The position numbers and the translations under genes are program-made. 64,000 nt of DNA from Scleroderma bovista (lineage: Eukaryota > Basidiomycota > Agaricomycetes > Boletales > Sclerodermataceae), in the NCBI GenBank assembly GCA_037178675.1, contig JAYMGJ010000377.1, forward strand, positions 62,001-126,000. The letters run 5' to 3'. Below the pieces are notes generated by a model. The model saw only the letters and a program-made list of their open reading frames with translations. It made no database searches and was not told where the DNA came from. This document shows, piece after piece, positions 23,809 through 37,274 of the stretch; position 1 is the stretch's first letter; each line of letters opens with the position of its first letter.

Positions 23809-25974
23809 TCAAGCCTCGCTCTTCCTCTTTTTCTTTTTTGGGGCCCCAACGTCTGCGGTTAGGGTTGCGCCAACAACGGCAACTTCTGCTGCCTTCTTTT
23901 CTGCTTTGCGTGCCTTTTTTCTGGCCTTACGGTCCTCTTCTGTCTCACCAGCGTCCCCCTGCAGAATAATAAATACTTGCAGAGGAATTCAATGACCAGA
24001 GACGTACGGTTGGTTTGTCGCCATCAGTCTCGCCATTCACTTCACTCTCCCTCCGCTTGCGCTTCTTCTCCTTAGTCTCCGTCGATTCCTTGTCCACATC
24101 CATCTTGCCAATAGCGTCCCCATCTACAGCCCCTCTCTCCTTCTCAGCCCTTCGTTTCGCCTTCTTTTCTTCCTTTGCCTTCCGCTTTTCGTCCTTGACA
24201 TCTAACACGGCTTTCATGGCCACCTCCAGCGGCTCACGTTGAGACGGGACAAGGTCGACAGCGTCAGTGGCGGTATTGTACGTTTGCGTGTCACCCTTCA
24301 TCGAGAACCGCTGCTGATTCTTGCCGTTGTTGGCGAATCGTTGGGCGCCCGACATGTCGGATTGATATTCGAGTGCGCGTAGTCGCGATTCGAGCTTCCC
24401 GCGGTTCTCGAGTCCGATCAATGCCGCCTGCTCTTCTGACTTGCCCTCTGCGTCTGTGAGTGCATCAACGCGTATTGAGAGCGCAGCTTTTGTGGCTACC
24501 ATTCGGGCCATCTAACACATGACTCAACCGTTGTATATTACATTGAAATGTCTTGTTAGAAGCGTACCTTGCCCTTGAGTTTTGGAGGCGCTTGTCCAAC
24601 GAGTGATGCCTAGAAGTGCTTTAGATCGGATATACGATATGCATGAATGATAAACATACATGGTAGATGAGACCATACTTGGGTGTGTCATGCTTGGTCT
24701 TTAATGCCCGGAACAGTGCTTTTTCTGCACCAAGAATCTGGACAGTACTTGCAGGAAACTTTGCTAAGCTCAGCAAACTTCCAGCGTGAGCTATTAATCG
24801 TGCGCCGACGAGATCTCCGACTAGTGCAGTGAGGTTCGGTGCAATGGCGTTCATTCGATTTCGAAGGTACTCCGCAAGCTGGGCTCGGTAGCCTGAGATG
24901 GATATTACCTGATCACACAATGAATGTATGTGTTGTATGTCACTTTCTGAGATCTCAGTACCCATGGAGATTTCGGCGGCAGCTTTAACTACTGCTTCTA
25001 GGTCTTCTGGAAGAATTTTTTCGAATGATGTGGTTGCTGCATTTGTGCGGAAACCTGGGGTGGTGTAAGACAGCTGGAAGGATGGGTAAAACACGAATGC
25101 TTACCCATCGCACACACCACTCTCGCATATGCGACATTATCTGTAATAATTTTGGCCATTTCAGGGAAATGCCACCCATACCACTCCTGCAATGACCCAA
25201 TATTATTCACGTGTTGTAAAAAACGTATAGCTGAGATTACCTACCTTAACGCGCATGGCATAAATGTTGATCTCCTTGTCGAGATCGTCAAGTAGAGCGA
25301 TAGCCTGCACGATCATTGTGTCGACCTTATTTGGGGAGAATTTGAGCTTGAACCTGCCGCACAGCTCCAGTGGGGTGGTCGAATATGTTTGGTATACCAA
25401 CTTACCGTGATAGCGAGTGACTGAGACCCAAGCTCATGGTAGCTAGGTCCTTTGGGTCGAGACCGTCGAGCAAGGCCGCTACTTGGCTACGAATACCTCT
25501 CCATAGATCACTGTGGTCGTTTGCTGGGGATGGCGCAGATACTTTGATGCTAAGTTTCTTCGATATCGAGTGCGCTGCACAAGCGTAAATAACCGACGCA
25601 CGAAATTAGAATAGACAGACCTAGGCGAGGGTCCACAACTACCAGTGCCTCTTTCCCCTTGCCTTTCTCTACGACTTCTTCAGTCAAGAACTTTTTCAGC
25701 CCCTTCCCCAGCTTTCCCTCCTGAATAGATGTCAAGTCTTCTACAGCCGTAGCTGTCGACGTGAAACGGTGCAGTGCCTTCAGCTTCAATCTTGAAGTAT
25801 AGGAAACAACGTCTCAAAACAGTCGACGGGCACACGAAGGAAAGATCCAACGTACAGTTTGTTCGCTCGTTCTGGAGTCTCGAACTCCTTGTACAGATCG
25901 GCGGAGTCGAGTTTCGCGGCGTCTGTTAGTTTGAAGAGGCAGTAGCCCATCGCGGTCTCGTATAGCACGAGCAT
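23809..25974 (-). CDS. NOP58: Box C/D snoRNP core protein
   Basis: Nop58 is a core protein of box C/D snoRNPs, which 2'-O-methylate and process rRNA. It starts [16 protein letters not shown], the standard Nop58 N-terminus. [19 protein letters not shown] follows, then DPRLG, the coiled coil, the Nop domain signature with [14 protein letters not shown] and [27 protein letters not shown] sequence (here [18 protein letters not shown]), and KYGLIYH. It ends with a Lys-rich KKE/D-type tail ([11 protein letters not shown]) that serves nucleolar retention. Roughly ten exons are present. The introns I could delimit are only about 50-75 nt, too short to house box C/D RNAs. It is divergent from the carboxypeptidase locus. 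Confidence 0.96.
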
Positions 25975-26266
25975 TTTGGATGATTTTATCGAGGATATGC
26001 TGCCCCTCCTTGAGCTCGGTTGCTTGTCCTCGACGCAAGATTTTTCGAGCGTGGTAATCTACCACGTGGGAACTACAAATTGTACTACAAAAGGAAACTC
26101 TGCTAGTTCGCTGTTCCGCCGGCGCTGCCGATCTCGATATGCCAAAAAGTTGAATGATTGTTATCTTTCTCTTTCTCTCCCCCAGTGTCTCCGAGTTGGT
26201 AAGTAACTGAACGGGTTGAACAGCTGAGAGGTCGATCCTGTTGCGTGCTGCCAAGTGTCAACAGTC

Positions 26267-28318
26267 ATGCGGTTATTTTCCATTGCCTCTACGTTTTTAT
26301 CCCTCTTCGGGTCAGTGGTCAAGGGGGATTTTCAATGGCCTCTTTCTATGCAGAATGCACCGACCTCGGTGCTGAACATGTCTTCCATCCATTCAGAAAG
26401 CGCGTTTACTTCTCTTACACACCCCGCGTTCCCTTTCCACTCTGTCCGTATTAAAAAGTCATCCTTTTGTGATCCGACCGTTTCGTACGCGCGTCAATCC
26501 CTCCAATATAAATTCATGGTAAACTGAAAATCATTCTCAAGGGTTTATACTGGATACCTGGACATTGATGGGGGGCTAAACACTTGTTCTTCTACTTCTT
26601 TGAAAGCAGGAGTGACCCTGCCAATGGTTTGTCCACACTTTGATGACTTTGTCCACTTTGATATCCATCGATCATAGATGATGTTATGTGGATCAATGGA
26701 GGTAAGCTGTGATGGAATATGGCTTGTGAATAACTGATCACGAGATACAACGCAGGCCCTGGATGTACATCCGCTGTAGGCCTTTTGTTCGAGTTGGGTA
26801 ATGCTTCCGTCTGCCAAAGCATCTGCAGTGAACCAATGTCTGTTTGAAGGGCCTTGCAGCATAGATATCAGTGGGACTTCCCCAAACGGCACCAATTGGA
26901 ATCCGTATTCGTGGAACAACAACGCGAATATTTTCTTCCTTGATCAGCCGTATGTACAACACAGTATTTCGTAAACCAAACGTTGAAACATCCTCTAGTG
27001 TTGGTGTAGGATACTCATACGCCGACTTTGGCGAAACTGTAGAGACCACTGAAGAAGCTGCTCGCAATGTCCATGCCTTCCTAACCATCTTCTTTGAAAC
27101 TTTCAGGGACTTCTCCAATCGTCCGCTACACCTTGCGGGCGAGTCCTATGCGTTGGGTACACTCAGTTATAAAGGATAGTTATTCCGTATGTATGCAATG
27201 ACATTCCTAGGGGCGTTACCTCCCTGTCTTTGCGAGTGAAATTTTGGACCAAAATCTCGTCGCAAAACCCGAAGGCCGCAGTATAATCAACCTTCAAAGC
27301 ATCTTTATCGGGAACGGTATCACCGACATCTCAACGTACGTCCAGGGGAGACGCGTTTACCATTACTGATTGGGTGCGGTGTGCAGCTTATACGAAGGAC
27401 GATATGAGATAGACTGCAGTACAGCGGCATGGGAAAGACCTCCCCAAACTATCGCTAACTGTGTTCGCATGAAGGCGGCTGTTGGTCCAACTATTCCATG
27501 TACAAACCATGTGCTAACTGCATTTTACCAGCTGCCTCGATGCCAGGAGCGCATACGTAGATCTTGCATCGACAGGTTTGAACACATGGACTGCGAGGCC
27601 GCCGTGGCTTTCTGTGATGCCCACATAAGTAGTCCGTACTGGGCGAGCGGTATGCCCCACTTAGTTCGATGCCTCATGATTTTTCCTAATTCATAAGCAA
27701 GGACGGAACGTATATGACTCTTCGAAGGTTGGATCCACTGTAATGGGGCTTCGTCTCGTTGGCCTGCTAACACCTCGTTCTATAGACCTGCGAAACCCAG
27801 TCCCATTGTTATGCTGAATTTGAAAGGCTTATAAAATACCTTGATCAACCTAGCACTCGCAAAATGCTAGGCGCGGAAAATCCTGGGCAGTTTGTCCAAT
27901 GTTCAAGCACGGTCCAAGAAAATTTTGTTTCTCACTTGGACAAGTGGGCACACCATACCCAAGACTACGTTGCAGCACTTCTTGAACGAGGCATCCGAGT
28001 CTTGATCTATGCCGGCACATATGATTGGCAATGCAACTGGGTCGCCAACAAGCGTTGGGTCGACAAACTTTACTGGACGGGTCACGACGCATATGTCAAA
28101 GAGCAGTGGAGATCCTGGACGGTCAACGGAAAGCAAGCCGGGAAAACGAAATCATCGGGAAATTTAACATTTGCTACCGTACTTGGGGTTGGGCATATGA
28201 CAAGTTCTCCCCTTGCTGTGATTGTTCATTCAGCTGACAAATTTTATACGTCCCCCATGACAAACCTGCAGAGGCACTGGCCCTAGTATCAAGATGGATC
28301 GCTGAACAAGATTTTTGA
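26267..28318 (+). pseudogene. Serine carboxypeptidase (S10, CPY-like), apparently damaged
   Basis: Nearly the whole family sequence is present: signal peptide (MRLFSIASTFLSLFGSVVKG), TGYLDID, WINGGPGCTSAVG, NIFFLDQPVGVGYSYAD, LHLAGESYA with the nucleophile serine, YLPVFASEI, the acid in LIYAGTYDWQCNW and the histidine in GVGHM. About eleven exons are needed. Three places do not join: one base is missing in a G run at 26570-26575; the intron after GESYA (about 27153-27210) leaves the frame one base short at another G run; and the last intron before VPHDKPAEALALVSRW (about 28200-28249) lacks GT-AG ends. These may be true lesions or homopolymer errors in the assembly. Confidence 0.8.
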
Positions 28319-28526
28319 GTCCTGTGAACGTTCTTCACAAGGCCGGATGACGGAACTCGGCCACCGTTTTTCTTCTCAGTCTTAGGGAGAGAATTGTATC
28401 TGTGATACCAGTTTTGCTAGTTCAGAGGAAGGTCTTTATTGATGACCCATTCAGTGAGAAATTTCGTGCTAAATAGAAACACAATATGCTGGCACACAGC
28501 AAGTATACCCTGCGTGGCGAACTAAA

Positions 28527-30106
<1,580 letters not shown>

Positions 30107-30280
30107 CTCGCAAGTCGCAACGTTGTGTAGGAGTTCCGACTCGAGCCTTCAGTTGCTCTTTACTGGATGTCACGTGCACTTTGAGCACTTTGCTATTATT
30201 GTGGAAAAACAAGGTTCTTCAAGCTTGAGAGCTCTTCCCACCGCAGATAGTTACCAGCAGAGACTCAGACCGCACACAAC
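30107..30280. promoter_or_regulatory. Shared divergent promoter of KRR1 and the NCBP3-like gene
   Basis: 174 bp between opposed start codons. It holds a CACGTG E-box core (tgtcacgtgcac near 30170), a typical bHLH-type site. That is sequence evidence only. Confidence 0.45.
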
Positions 30281-31441
30281 ATGGACAACGTCCCGGAAGG
30301 TGTTTCATATGAAGAAACTATCACATTATCCTATGACGACTCAGTTCCATACGAAGAACAACTTGTCTCACAGCAGCAACCCGCAGACGAACCCGTGCAA
30401 CCTGCACTACTGAATCGTATTGGAACGAACAAGGTTTATCTTATTGCTGACTCTGTTCAAACAAGGACAGCGAAGGTGCGCTGATAACATGTGAATATGG
30501 ACTTCGAGGACAGCAGCCTGATGCTGCAGGTCTTCTTGCCCTGAAGCGGAAACGCTCTGGTTTAGATGAAGATGAGGATGTTGACATGGATGAAGGTGCG
30601 ATTATGACGTGGCTTATTTTTCAACGTCTTCTGACGGTGAACAGACACAAGGAACTTAAGAGGGAACGCGCTATTCCTCACCGGCACACCAATATCTCAT
30701 CTCCATACTACCCGCATATTTGCTTACGTCACCCACTTTGACGCACAACCCTTGGCTCTCGAATGGATAAATGACAATAGCTGCATTCTTGTATTCGAGT
30801 CTAAATCGCAGGCACACACCGCTCATCGCCATCTGCGCAAGTTGCTCGGAGAGGATATTGATGCGGATGGTTTTGTCACTGCCAAGTCTGTCCCCGTCAC
30901 TCTGTGGCCGCCAGAGGAAACAATCAACCGCAGTCTCGGTAAAGGCGAAGGATTGAAAGGCGTTATTCGGATGAGGTGGGCAAAGAGTGATGATGTTAAA
31001 AAGAAGGGCGCAAAGAGGGAGAGTCAATTCTACAAAAAATATGGACCGACTGCGGGGAAGGACGGTGATAGTCCTCGGAAGAAAAGACGGGAAGAGGTGG
31101 AGGTGGAGGTGGATGAGTTAAAGCTCGATGCTGACTTGGATGAGTACCTGGGAAAGGAGAGACGTTTATCATACTCGCCCCCTCCTTCCCAGCTGCGATC
31201 CGATGATGGAAGGGGTACTTTGGTCAAACGTACGAGCCGAGACATTGAGCTGAAAGGCCGCGTTTCATCGACACGTCGACGACGAAGAGAGGGTAGTTTA
31301 GCTTCTAGGCTCAGCTCGAAGTGGTCACATGTGGAGGAGGGGCAACAACCAAGGGGTAGGGGTCGGATGGACAATCGACCGCTTAAGACGCGCCAGGACC
31401 TCGATGATGAACTCGATGCCTTCTTGAACGAGCGAGACTAG
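30281..31441 (+). CDS. NCBP3-like cap-binding adaptor (RRM-type, DUF2414-like)
   Basis: The protein has an acidic N-terminus, an atypical RRM (NALFLTGTPISHLHTTRIF, then the WINDNSCILVF strand that parallels the WLDD-type strand of NCBP3) and an Arg/Lys/Glu-rich tail. The C-terminus is TRQDLDDELDAFLNERD, resembling the UAP56-binding motif of mRNA export adaptors. Family knowledge suggests binding to capped nuclear RNA with the TREX/ARS2 system. Three exons: the first intron is only 38-41 nt and ends in a tandem cagcag acceptor; the second (about 49 nt) leaves phase 1. KRR1 lies divergently and ARS2 follows 2.4 kb downstream. Confidence 0.8.
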
Positions 31442-33844
31442 TGGTGCGTACCATTTCTCTTGTCATTGGATAGGGCACGCTTGACCAGACGACTTTTTTA
31501 GAGTGTCATGAAAAGGTTATGTACCATAATCCGAACCTGTTGACCACGTAGTGTGGTTCATTAGGAGATACAGATATCCCCACTCAGCTGGCAATCGCCC
31601 GATATGCTATACTCTGATTTGTAAAACTATAACTCCCGATTGAGTCCGCATTTCAATCATCCCAGGACAAGCTTGGCGCAGTTCTTGTCTCAACGATTGT
31701 CATCTCAGCGTGAAGCTATATGCCTTGTCGGTGACCTTCCCGTTGAACACATTTGCTGCCTGCGAATCACTTGATAGTTGTTGTCTGCATCGGTCATGAA
31801 TCGTAGTAACGTGCATGCGACATACATTCACAATACTAATGCTATAACGAATCTGGATCCGGGGATATAGTTTTTCTGACAGTGAGAGTCAGACATAGCA
31901 TCTTCCCCAGAGAGCTGGGGCACCCCGCCATGAGGGGCGACCTCACTTGAATTTCGAAGAGCACCATGTGCTGTCCAATTCATCCTGCGCTATGAGACAG
32001 GTCAAGTGGTGTACAGAAATGACGAACTAACATCAACACGTTCAGAGGGACAGCTGAGATGCGCTATCTACAATTGGATAACATTTCAGGAGGGGAGCGT
32101 ATTAGAAAGCGTCACAATGTAGCCAATAGCGACTATAGCAGATGCTTTACATATTTCGGGTGGAATGTGTAAACCCAACGATTTCGAGATGAGAGGATCC
32201 GAATAGCTTGATGGGTGGTAAGTTTTGATGGTTGAAGTGTCTGGAATTGCACTGGTGGGCGTCGTGGAAATACGAAACTGCCACCCACAATTGATACTGA
32301 ATTGTAACGAAGTATAAGGCGGTGACCCAGTCTAAACGGGGTGGGAACCACCTGTTAATTTTCATCCACACTGATGAGGGAAATTACTTTCCTTCGACAC
32401 TTAATGGTCTATGGTGAGCAGCTTATGTTTCCGCTAAAGAAACGTCTCATGGCCGTCTGATGCGGTGTGCATCAGAAAAAAAGAATTGGTCCAACCCACG
32501 GTCATCCGGAGGCGAACAAGAAATACTTGTGACGAGTAGCTCCTATGTGGGTACCCCGCTCTCCTGGTGCTCTCGCAAGGAATCTATGTGACTCGGAGGA
32601 GAGGTCCGCAATCGCTAACGCATGGCAAAGATGATGTCGAGGCAATTGGCGGTGTGGTGTTATCTTGCTGAGAATGTGCCTCCCAAGATCCACCTGCCGA
32701 ATGCAAATTCGAGGATGAGCCCGCTACGATCTGATGCTAAACATAGCTGGGGTTGTGGACCTCGACCAGGGTCCTACCACATTGAAGTTGTCACACAGTT
32801 GAAGTAAAACACCAGTAAAGCAAAAAACCATCGAAGATCTGCCGGAACGGCCTGGATGCCACGTGAATTAATCTGAGGGGCGGTTCTTACCATTATTCGT
32901 GTACGGAAACGAAGAATCGACGGCATATAACAGACGGTATTGTGAATGCAGGCGTGGCGAATCCGCAGTGCCCTTGGCCCACTGGTGAAGTTCATGCTGT
33001 GGATGCATGCCAACCGGGTGATGCGCGGCATAATTCTGCTTTCGGGAGAAAGCGGCTACCAGCACAGGGCCGTCGACAGTTCAGACCAGGCATTAGTGGA
33101 TCATTCCCTCCGAGAATGGCAACACCGGACAAAGTTGCTGGGTCGATCGGAAATAATAAAAGGGGTGCAAGAATGTTGAACAAGCGAAGTGGCTGATACG
33201 TACCAACAGAAGTCATAGACGGCCAGGTACGTTAGATCTCGGTGATTTAAGAGGTTGCGGAAACGAGTGGTTGAATTAGATGGGAGGGAAGACTAAGATA
33301 ATGAAAGAAATTGTGTGGGTCTGCCACAGCGGTCAAGACGAGGGAACACATGGCGTGGGTCGGTAGCCACATCGTTCGCACTTGATGAATAGCCCAGACC
33401 GTGGACTCTATAACGAAGTGAATACATCTTGGCGCAAGGCGTACATCCCTGCCTTCCATGGTCCAGAACCGTCTCCACGGTGTGCTACGTGGGCTCGCTG
33501 AGGCGCCCGCGTGGAATACGGACTGTGGTCGTCGCCGACGGGTGCACGGGCCAGAGCGAGACAGTGGTCACGTGGATGGGGGTGATTGAGGCGGAGAGTG
33601 AAATCAGCGGAAGAGAGAGCGGGAGAGACCGAGGTGCTTGGTTAGCGCGCCATTGTTCACCAACGGTGGGTCAGAATATTTTGACCACCCTCAAAACACA
33701 TCAGTGCGCGATCCAAGAGGTCTGTCTGTTCTCCAATCATGCTCAGCACTCTTCAATATTACTTCTCTCTTGTCATTCTCACATCCCATGGAATATCGTC
33801 TCTGATTTCTCTCTCAGTTCGTCTTTCCTCTTAAGATACCGTTC
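31442..33844. other. Long intergenic stretch
   Basis: 2.4 kb without a recognisable protein gene; the open frames are short and overlap on both strands. It contains the hairpin run at 31875-31937. I looked for snRNA, SRP, RNase P and tRNA signatures and saw none. Confidence 0.5.
31875..31937. other. Run of three adjacent perfect stem-loops
   Basis: Three inverted repeats follow one another: tctgac-7 nt-gtcaga (31875-31893), ccccag-4 nt-ctgggg (31905-31920) and cccc-7 nt-gggg (31923-31937). Strand and function are unknown. They could belong to a structured RNA or be chance in GC-rich spacer. Confidence 0.35.
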
Positions 33845-36800
33845 ATGGCTTCTTGGGCTGTTCCTGCTTACCCGCCCCCACCTCGTCGCTCCCGCTCTCG
33901 TTCCCCTTCCAGGACTGGCTATGGTTCGCGTCCCCCATTCCCCGACGCCCCGTACTTTCCAGACCATCGTGGTGGAGCATGGGACCCGCATGAACGGGAC
34001 AGAAACTGGCCAGAGTATGACAGAGACCGTGCTATGTATGACTATGGTCGGCGTGGTCGCAGTCGCAGTCCTGGCCTCGACGAGGGTGCGTAGTCGTTCG
34101 TGCCCCATATCCCCATCTAACTCCCCGCTTTAGGCCGAAAAAGACGTCGGTCTATGTCGCCTTATGATCGTGAGCGCTATGATCCCCGTCCTCGTTATGG
34201 AGATGACTACGGTATATTCCACTCCTTGTCACGTTATATCTGTACTAAGTGCTTTCATTAGATGCTCATTCTCGCCCTTATGGCCATAGGTCACCCTCTC
34301 GTACACAGTTTCCGTCTGCTCCATATCCTTCGTCGGCGAGGAGGGCACCTCCAGATCCTCGCATGATGGATTATCCCGCGACACTGAAACAGTATGCGGA
34401 ATGGTTCAGATATTATTTTCCTCAACAAGCACAAGAGGAGGATAATCTGGATAAAACTGCTGAGCAAGAAGCCGGTGATGGTTCTAAACCGCGGAATGGG
34501 ATACGTTCTCGTTGGGAAAAATACAAGAAGGAGTTTTTTGCCAACCAGGTCAGTAATGTTTTCACGGCAGCAATGCGGGTGCTATTCTTCCGTGAGACTG
34601 AACTGTTTTATTTGTACTGTAGTTACAAACAATGTTTGATCATCACAGAAAATCTCCGTGGTTTGCAGAAAAGTACGATCCATCCCCCGAGTTCGTTTCG
34701 CTGCGCCATCGCGTTAGAAAGGAAGGCTGGAACAACGAGCTCGACACTTTTTTGCATGACCTGGAAGCAGGCAAATTTGACCCTGACTTGAATGAACCTG
34801 AACCGGAGTCTGCTGTGACCAAGGAGATCTCGAGCGTTCAGGGTGAATGCATGGCTCCTGAGGAAACCAAGAATGCAGCGGATGATGAGATGCAGTTCAA
34901 CGTGGATGCTGAGGAGGATGGTGGTGATCACGAGACCAGCCGTGTCGAGGTCAATGGGAGGGGGGGCCCGGACAATAGACGGAGCAATCGTGGCGAGGAG
35001 ATTTCTGTTCCACCTGAAGGGAATCAAGTCATGATTCGTACAATCCCTCCAGACATCGGCCGTCTCAAGCTTGAGGAGGTGCGCTTGTGTTTTGTAATAT
35101 GCAATTTGCTAAATATGTTACGCAGGCTTGTAGCAAAATTCCAGGTTTTATATATTTAGCATTGGGGGACCCACTCCAAAAACGAAATTTCTATCGTGCG
35201 GGTTGGATCAGGTTCCGTGATGATGCCGATATGATGGCCGTTATGAATGAACTGACGGATAAGAAGGTGTGTCAACACCAGATAGTGAACATGATTTGAT
35301 CACAGAAATGAACCACTTTGCAGATCGAAGGGTTCAAGCTACACGTGACACATAACACGAAACCCTTTGTCAATCGAATTCGTTATGTCCCCGAAGTAGC
35401 CAGCAGACCCGATCGAATCGAGAAGGACCTTGCTAACGCAAAGATTTTAGCCTCCATGCTAGAAGATGAGGCCGCTTTCCTGCGCAATTTTTCACCTTCT
35501 ACAAGTGCTGATAGCATGGACACAAATGGCGATGCGCAGCCAGGGGATATGATTACAGGAGGTACACACCAAGGCAATGAGGACAGTCCACAGCCAAAAG
35601 AAGTTGGATCACAGGCTGTGGAACGGAGGATTGAGAAAATACTGGCAGACTTACGCGAACAGGGTGTCGAAGAGAAGTCCATAGAAGCGAACAGGGTAAG
35701 ATCATCGCCCACGTCCTCGAATTCTTGCACACTTACATCGTGTGTAGCCGGTAATTTCTTTGGATTTGTATCTTGCCTATCTCCGCGCAGCATACCACAC
35801 GTGCTATTATTGCGCTGTTGTTACCGATCATTCTGAGGAATTGCAGCGTAAGTGCCTGAAGCACGTGAGGAAACCCCTGTCGAAGTCATTGCTTGAGGAG
35901 GTCAAAGCAGCTGAGGCGGAGAAGGCTGAGAAAGAAAAGAAAGAGGACGAGAAAGAGATTGATGTTGCAATTACTAAACCGTCAGAGAATAGAGATTGGA
36001 AGAGGAATGGTATGTGTAGTCCCGAGCCTTCAAAGTTGCATGCTTCACGACTAAGATAGATGAACGTTGGTTGGAATGGTTCGACTCAAAGATTGCTCTG
36101 CTGATCAATAGGGCTGGTGTTGATCCGCGTGATTACGGCGGCAAGAGTTACGACGAGTATGTTGTCCGTTCTCTAATAGTCTCGCCATCTGACCACTGTC
36201 TACTAGCGAGCTCTCCAAAGCTGTGGAGCCCTTCATCAAACAGGAGGACGAGGGGCGGTTCCGGTGCAAGACTTGCCAGAAGCTCTTCAAGGCGACTTCA
36301 TTTGTGGAGAAACACATTGCGAACAAGCACGGTGACCTCGTCAAGCAGTTAGATGAGGTAAAGATGCCAAACGTATTTTTTAATGCCGAGTAACACTCTG
36401 CCAGGTGCCGTACTTCAACAATTTTGCACTTGACCCCCACAGGATCCAGCCGTTTGCACACCCCCCACCAGTCACAGGCAACAATCAAGCACCACCGCAA
36501 GCTTATGGCATTCAGGGTCCAACTGTTTACCCTCCAGATTACGGTCGTACAAATGCATATTACGGTGCACACCCCGCGACAATTGTTCCTCCACCCGCAT
36601 ACGTAAACAGCGGCTATTGGGACCACTATGGTTATCAGTATGGACATGGGGCTTTCCCCGCCCCTCGCAGGGAGGAAACTATGACAGCGCGTCGACTAAG
36701 TGATCGCATCAGTGGTTATGCAGTGGGATATGAACACCAGACTACGGAAATCACGCTTCCCATGGGCGCAGGATTACCCCCGAAACCAGTTGTGACGATG

Positions 36801-36971
36801 GATGGACCGTTGGAAAGCAACCGAAAGGGTGGCCGCCGCCAAGGCGCGAGTGGGCCACCACCCCCACCGCCTCCTGATGCCAAGGAAGATCCGCGAGCAG
36901 CTGCGGGGAAGAAAGTCAGCTACCACGACATGGACCTTGTTGCTGAGGGCGACGTTGAGCTGACCTATTAA
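33845..36971 (+). CDS. ARS2: ARS2/SERRATE zinc-finger RNA effector
   Basis: ARS2 links the nuclear cap-binding complex to RNA processing, export or decay. The N-terminus is an RS-rich, Arg/Pro disordered region. It is followed by the SERRATE/ARS2 N-terminal domain (YAEWFRYYFPQQAQ, RWEKYKKEFFANQ, MFDHHRKSPWFAEKYDP), the RRM-like region (IPGFIYLALGDP, NFYRAGWIRF), the AYHTCYYC segment and the single C2H2 finger of form C-x2-C-x12-H-x4-H at 36265-36330. The C-terminus is Pro/Gly/Tyr-rich and ends GDVELTY. About ten exons are present. All domains occur in the order known for the family. Confidence 0.95.
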
Positions 36972-37274
36972 TCTACCTTACGAGTCTTTTGTTATTTCAT
37001 ATATCGCGACCCACTTTTGAAATGCACTTTGTTGGTTTTAATAGTGGTGCGCTGTGAATTCTGGACGCAACGAGGTGTACGGCAGACGCTTGTGCGGTAA
37101 CTCGAAAAGGCACTGGGGTGCAGAAACACTACCGAGGGTCATCGAATCCTCCCTCCTTTCTGTGCATATCAACCCCCCCGTTTTCACGCCACGTATCTCC
37201 TGGTGAGGCTTCTCTGATCCTTCTTTAGCTCGGCTGCCCACTCGCCCCGCCCACACTCGCCCTCTCGTGTGCCC
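36972..37274. other. Spacer upstream of SSK1
   Basis: 303 bp between the ARS2 stop and the SSK1 start. The last 60 bp before the ATG are C-rich (cccgcccacactcgcc), as in many fungal leaders. Confidence 0.4.

Noticed and set aside
23809..25974. Box C/D snoRNA genes inside NOP58 introns
   Set aside because: The introns I could delimit are about 50-75 nt, too short for a snoRNA plus splice signals, and I saw no paired C and D boxes with a terminal stem.
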